NCBI GenBank assembly: GCA_024689605.1 | Contig: JAILDD010000238.1 | Coordinates: forward strand, 1-17,426 | Length of the DNA: 17,426 nucleotides | DNA from: Lachnospiraceae bacterium | Lineage (GTDB): Bacteria; Bacillota_A; Clostridia; Lachnospirales; Lachnospiraceae | Reading direction: 5' to 3' | Shown here: positions 14,595 to 17,426 of the stretch, one piece after another | Layout of the letters: each line of letters starts with the position of its first letter | Position numbering within the stretch: the stretch's first letter is position 1 | Translations under genes and position numbers: made by a program | Notes under the pieces: generated by a model | Databases searched by the model: none | What the model was told of the DNA's origin: nothing | What the model saw: the letters and a program-made list of their open reading frames with translations, nothing else

Positions 14595-16838
14595 ATGAAA
14601 GAACAGGAACGCATACTTAAAACAGAATACAGCGAGGTCATGCAGAAGTCGTACATCGACTATGCCATGAGCGTAATCATTGCAAGAGCACTGCCGGATG
14701 TTCGTGACGGACTTAAGCCGGTTCAGCGCAGAACCTTGTATGACATGCATGAGCTGGGGATAAAGCATAACGGACCCTACAGGAAGAGTGCCCGTATCGT
14801 AGGTGATACCATGGGTAAATATCACCCCCATGGAGACTCTTCAATATATGATGCACTGGTCGTAATGAGCCAGGATTTTAAGAAGGGCCTTGCACTTGTG
14901 GATGGCCACGGCAACTTTGGCAACATCGAAGGTGACGGAGCAGCTGCCATGAGGTATACGGAGGCTCGTCTTGCAAAAGTTGCAGAGGAGAATCTTCTTG
15001 CTGACCTTGATAAGGATGTAGTGGATTTTATACCGAATTTTGATGAGACGGAAAAGGAACCTTCAGTACTTCCGGCAAAGTTTTCAAATCTTCTGGTCAA
15101 TGGTTCAGAAGGTATAGCGGTGGGTATGGCTACAAATATTCCGCCCCATAACCTTGCTGAGGTGATTGATGCTGAGAAGGCCTACATAAAGAATGAAGAG
15201 ATCACCACGGAAGAGCTGCTTAAGTATATTAAGGGACCGGATTTTCCTACCGGCGGCATCATTACCAACAAGGATGAGCTTGCAGAGATCTACAGGACCG
15301 GTACCGGCAAGATTAAGATCCGCGGTAAAGTGGAGATAGAAAAGGCTAAAGGCGGCCACACCCATGTTGTTATCACTGAGATTCCATATACCATGATAGG
15401 AAGCGGTATTGCAAAATTCCTGCAGGATGTTGCCACACTCCAGGAGACAAGGAAGACTACGGATATCGTTGACATATCAAACCAGTCATCCAAGGAAGGC
15501 ATACGCATAGTTATTGAACTCAAGCGTGATGCAGATGTGGAGAATTTCAAGAATCTTCTGTATAAGAAGACAAGGCTTGAAGATACTTTCGGAGCGAATA
15601 TGCTGGCTATCGCCGACGGACGTCCGGAAACATTGTCACTGCGGGATGCCATAAGGTATAATGTTGAATTCCAGTATGAGGTAAACCGCAGGAAATACAC
15701 GACTCTTCTCAGAAAGGAACGGGAAAAGAAAGAGATACAGGAAGGACTTATAAAAGCCTGCAATGTGATCGATCTTATCATTGAAATCCTGAGGGGATCC
15801 CATGATAAGGCCCAGGCAAAAGCCTGCCTTGTGGAAGGCAAGACCACAGGGATCAAGTTCAAGGCCAAAGAGTCAAAGATAATGGCAGAAATGCTGCATT
15901 TTACTGAGAGACAGGCGGATGCGATACTTGAATTAAAGCTTTACCGGCTCATCGGACTTGAGATAGATGCCCTGAATAAGCAGTATGAAGAGACTACGGC
16001 AAATATCTATAAATATGAGGACCTTCTGGACAGAAAAGAATCCATGGCCCAGGAGATGATAAAAGAGCTTGATTCCATAAAAAAACAGTTCGCAAGGGAA
16101 CGCAGGACCGAGATTGATAATGTGGAAGAAGCGGTTGTTGTTGAGAAGCCGGTTGAAGAGATGGAAATGATGTTCTTAATGGACCGTTTCGGATACTGCA
16201 GGGTGGTGGATATTCCTACATACGAGAGGAATGCCGATGCTGCAAATACAGAGAACAGCTATATACTGGAGTGCAAGAATACCGGCAGGATATGTGCGTT
16301 TACCGACAAGGGAAATCTCCATACGATAAAGGTAAGTGACCTTCCCTACGGAAAATTCAGGGATAAGGGACAGCCTATAGACAATGTCAGCGGATTTGAT
16401 TCCAAAACCGAGGATGTAATTTATATGGTCAGCCAGGAGAATATAGACCAGAAGTGCTTTATTTTCGTCACCAAACAGAGCATGATCAAATATGTATACG
16501 GTGCTGAGTTTAATGTGGCAAAGCGCACTGTTGCAGCCACAAAGCTTGCTGAAGACGATGAGCTGGTAGGCGTATCCGAGATGCTGGATGATACCTATCT
16601 TGCAATGGCATCCCACAAAGGCTATCTGTTAAAGATCGACACAACTCAAATTCCTGAAAAGAAGAAGACTGCCATCGGTGTGCGGGGGATGAAGCTTGTA
16701 GGCGATGATTATCTTGAGAAGGCATATTTCGGAAGAAACAGCGATGAAAAAAATATTGTAGAATTCCATGACCGTCATATCGATCTCAGAATAATAAGGG
16801 CTGCCAACAGGGACGGAAAAGGTTCAAAGGTAAAATAG
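14595..16838 (+). CDS. gyrA/parC: Type IIA DNA topoisomerase subunit A (GyrA/ParC family), no clear GyrA box
   Basis: This is the DNA cleavage-rejoining subunit that works with the product of the gene 61 nt upstream. The active-site tyrosine is Y121 in 'AAMRYTEARLAKV'. The quinolone region reads 'KYHPHGDSSIYDALV', with S82 and D86 at the positions of E. coli GyrA S83 and D87, so the common resistance changes are absent. The breakage-reunion core runs to about residue 490, with the long coiled coil around 425-500. The C-terminal beta-pinwheel (about 505-747) is short, and I find no QRRGGKG-type GyrA box, which gyrases need to wrap DNA and introduce negative supercoils. The total length of 747 is below the 800-850 typical of Firmicutes GyrA. 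A topoisomerase IV-like activity is therefore plausible. The start is ATG at 14595 with AAAGGGA 8 nt upstream. Confidence 0.94.
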   Translation: MKEQERILKTEYSEVMQKSYIDYAMSVIIARALPDVRDGLKPVQRRTLYDMHELGIKHNGPYRKSARIVGDTMGKYHPHGDSSIYDALVVMSQDFKKGLALVDGHGNFGNIEGDGAAAMRYTEARLAKVAEENLLADLDKDVVDFIPNFDETEKEPSVLPAKFSNLLVNGSEGIAVGMATNIPPHNLAEVIDAEKAYIKNEEITTEELLKYIKGPDFPTGGIITNKDELAEIYRTGTGKIKIRGKVEIEKAKGGHTHVVITEIPYTMIGSGIAKFLQDVATLQETRKTTDIVDISNQSSKEGIRIVIELKRDADVENFKNLLYKKTRLEDTFGANMLAIADGRPETLSLRDAIRYNVEFQYEVNRRKYTTLLRKEREKKEIQEGLIKACNVIDLIIEILRGSHDKAQAKACLVEGKTTGIKFKAKESKIMAEMLHFTERQADAILELKLYRLIGLEIDALNKQYEETTANIYKYEDLLDRKESMAQEMIKELDSIKKQFARERRTEIDNVEEAVVVEKPVEEMEMMFLMDRFGYCRVVDIPTYERNADAANTENSYILECKNTGRICAFTDKGNLHTIKVSDLPYGKFRDKGQPIDNVSGFDSKTEDVIYMVSQENIDQKCFIFVTKQSMIKYVYGAEFNVAKRTVAATKLAEDDELVGVSEMLDDTYLAMASHKGYLLKIDTTQIPEKKKTAIGVRGMKLVGDDYLEKAYFGRNSDEKNIVEFHDRHIDLRIIRAANRDGKGSKVK

Positions 16839-16854
16839 CTGCAGGAAGTGCAGC
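16838..16854 (+). repeat. Inverted repeat between the A subunit gene and rsmD
   Basis: A perfect 6-bp inverted repeat (GCTGCA at 16838-16843, loop GGAAG, TGCAGC at 16849-16854) starts on the last base of the stop codon. No T-tract follows, so it is not a standard terminator. It ends 2 nt before the rsmD ribosome binding site and could affect its translation or mRNA processing. Confidence 0.5.
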
Positions 16855-16868
16855 AGAAAGAGGCAAAG

Positions 16869-17420
16869 ATGCGTGTTATTGCGGGAAGTGCAAGGAGCCT
16901 GCTGCTTAAGACTCCGGCAGGAATGACCACGAGGCCGACTACGGACCGGATAAAGGAAACACTTTTTAATGTTCTTCAGCAGGATGTGCCGGGGGCTGTT
17001 TTTGTTGACCTTTGCGCAGGCAGCGGTCAGATTGGAATAGAGGCACTAAGCAGGGGGGCTAAGAAGGCTTATTTCATAGAAAATGATGCCTCTGCGATAA
17101 AATGCATAGAGGAAAACCTTAAACATACGAAGCTTATCGATTCTTCAGTTGTTCTTAAACAGGATGCCGTTACGGCTATGAGTTATGGAATCCGTGAGAA
17201 AGCAGATGTGATCTTTGCCGATCCTCCCTACGGGATGGGGACTGATGCAAGCCTGCTTTCAGCTGCCGTAAACTCTAAAGCAGTGACTTCAGATACCATT
17301 ATCATAATAGAAGAGAAAAAAGAACGTGATTTTTCCTTTGCAAACGACCTGGGGTTTGATATCATCAAGGAGAAAGTCTATAAAACCAATAAGCATGTAT
17401 TTTTGCGGAAAAGAGTTTAA
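16869..17420 (+). CDS. rsmD: 16S rRNA (guanine(966)-N2)-methyltransferase RsmD
   Basis: This SAM-dependent enzyme methylates G966 (E. coli numbering) of 16S rRNA. It begins with the family signature 'MRVIAGSARS', then 'TTRPTTDRIKETLFN' (20-34), SAM motif I 'VDLCAGSGQIGIEALSRGA' (46-64), the acidic 'FIEND' (69-73) and the catalytic 'DPPY' (118-121). The length of 183 is normal. I chose ATG at 16869 because AAAGAGG (16857-16863) lies 5 nt upstream and the protein then starts exactly like its relatives; the in-frame GTG at 16848 sits inside the inverted repeat. It lies 30 nt after the topoisomerase A gene and is probably read from the same transcript. In many Firmicutes rsmD is followed by coaD, but the window ends 6 nt after this stop. 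Confidence 0.95.
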   Translation: MRVIAGSARSLLLKTPAGMTTRPTTDRIKETLFNVLQQDVPGAVFVDLCAGSGQIGIEALSRGAKKAYFIENDASAIKCIEENLKHTKLIDSSVVLKQDAVTAMSYGIREKADVIFADPPYGMGTDASLLSAAVNSKAVTSDTIIIIEEKKERDFSFANDLGFDIIKEKVYKTNKHVFLRKRV

Positions 17421-17426
17421 TAATGA

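Overview
This is an ordinary-looking chromosomal stretch from a member of the Firmicutes, most likely class Clostridia and family Lachnospiraceae. The evidence is Firmicutes-type gene content and order (rpmB divergent from yloU-fakA, then recG; a DUF2953 gene joined to gerW), strong GGAGG-type ribosome binding sites, TTGnnn-17-TATAAT promoters, and mid-GC DNA rich in AGG and ATA codons. The family-level placement is an inference. I see no tRNA, rRNA, insertion sequence, phage gene or CRISPR array.

Left block (1-4756), cell wall. The window opens inside a U32-peptidase/DUF3656 gene (RlhA-like). Three bases later comes a SEDS glycosyltransferase of the FtsW/RodA type with an unusual 144-residue, very acidic C-terminal tail. 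Next is a 47-residue basic one-pass membrane protein with its own extended -10 promoter and an excellent ribosome binding site, too short for routine gene calling. Ten bases after it comes a class B penicillin-binding protein whose N-terminus is a dense lysine/arginine patch. The acidic tail facing two basic partners is the most intriguing signal in the window.

Second block (4745-7680). A near-consensus promoter starts a tight operon: a Nudix hydrolase, an unrecognised 90-residue protein, a DUF2953 membrane protein (YtfI-like), GerW (YtfJ-like) and, after an 82-base gap, a coiled-coil protein ending in a partial J-domain. A bidirectional terminator closes it and also serves rpmB, which comes from the opposite strand.

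Third block (7711-12381). Divergent promoters 13 bp apart drive rpmB (ribosomal protein L28, minus strand) and yloU (Asp23 family) followed by a FakA-like DAK-family protein. A hairpin separates these from recG. This is the Bacillus subtilis rpmB-yloU-yloV-recG neighbourhood without the sdaA genes. The FakA-like protein lacks residues that are thought to bind metal in the middle domain of characterised FakA.

Right block (12382-17426). A 217-base intergenic region with two promoter-like sites leads to a type IIA topoisomerase pair (GyrB/ParE then GyrA/ParC). The A subunit is short and has no recognisable GyrA box, so the pair may be a second, topoisomerase IV-like enzyme rather than the housekeeping gyrase. 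rsmD (16S rRNA m2G966 methyltransferase) follows and ends just before the window does.
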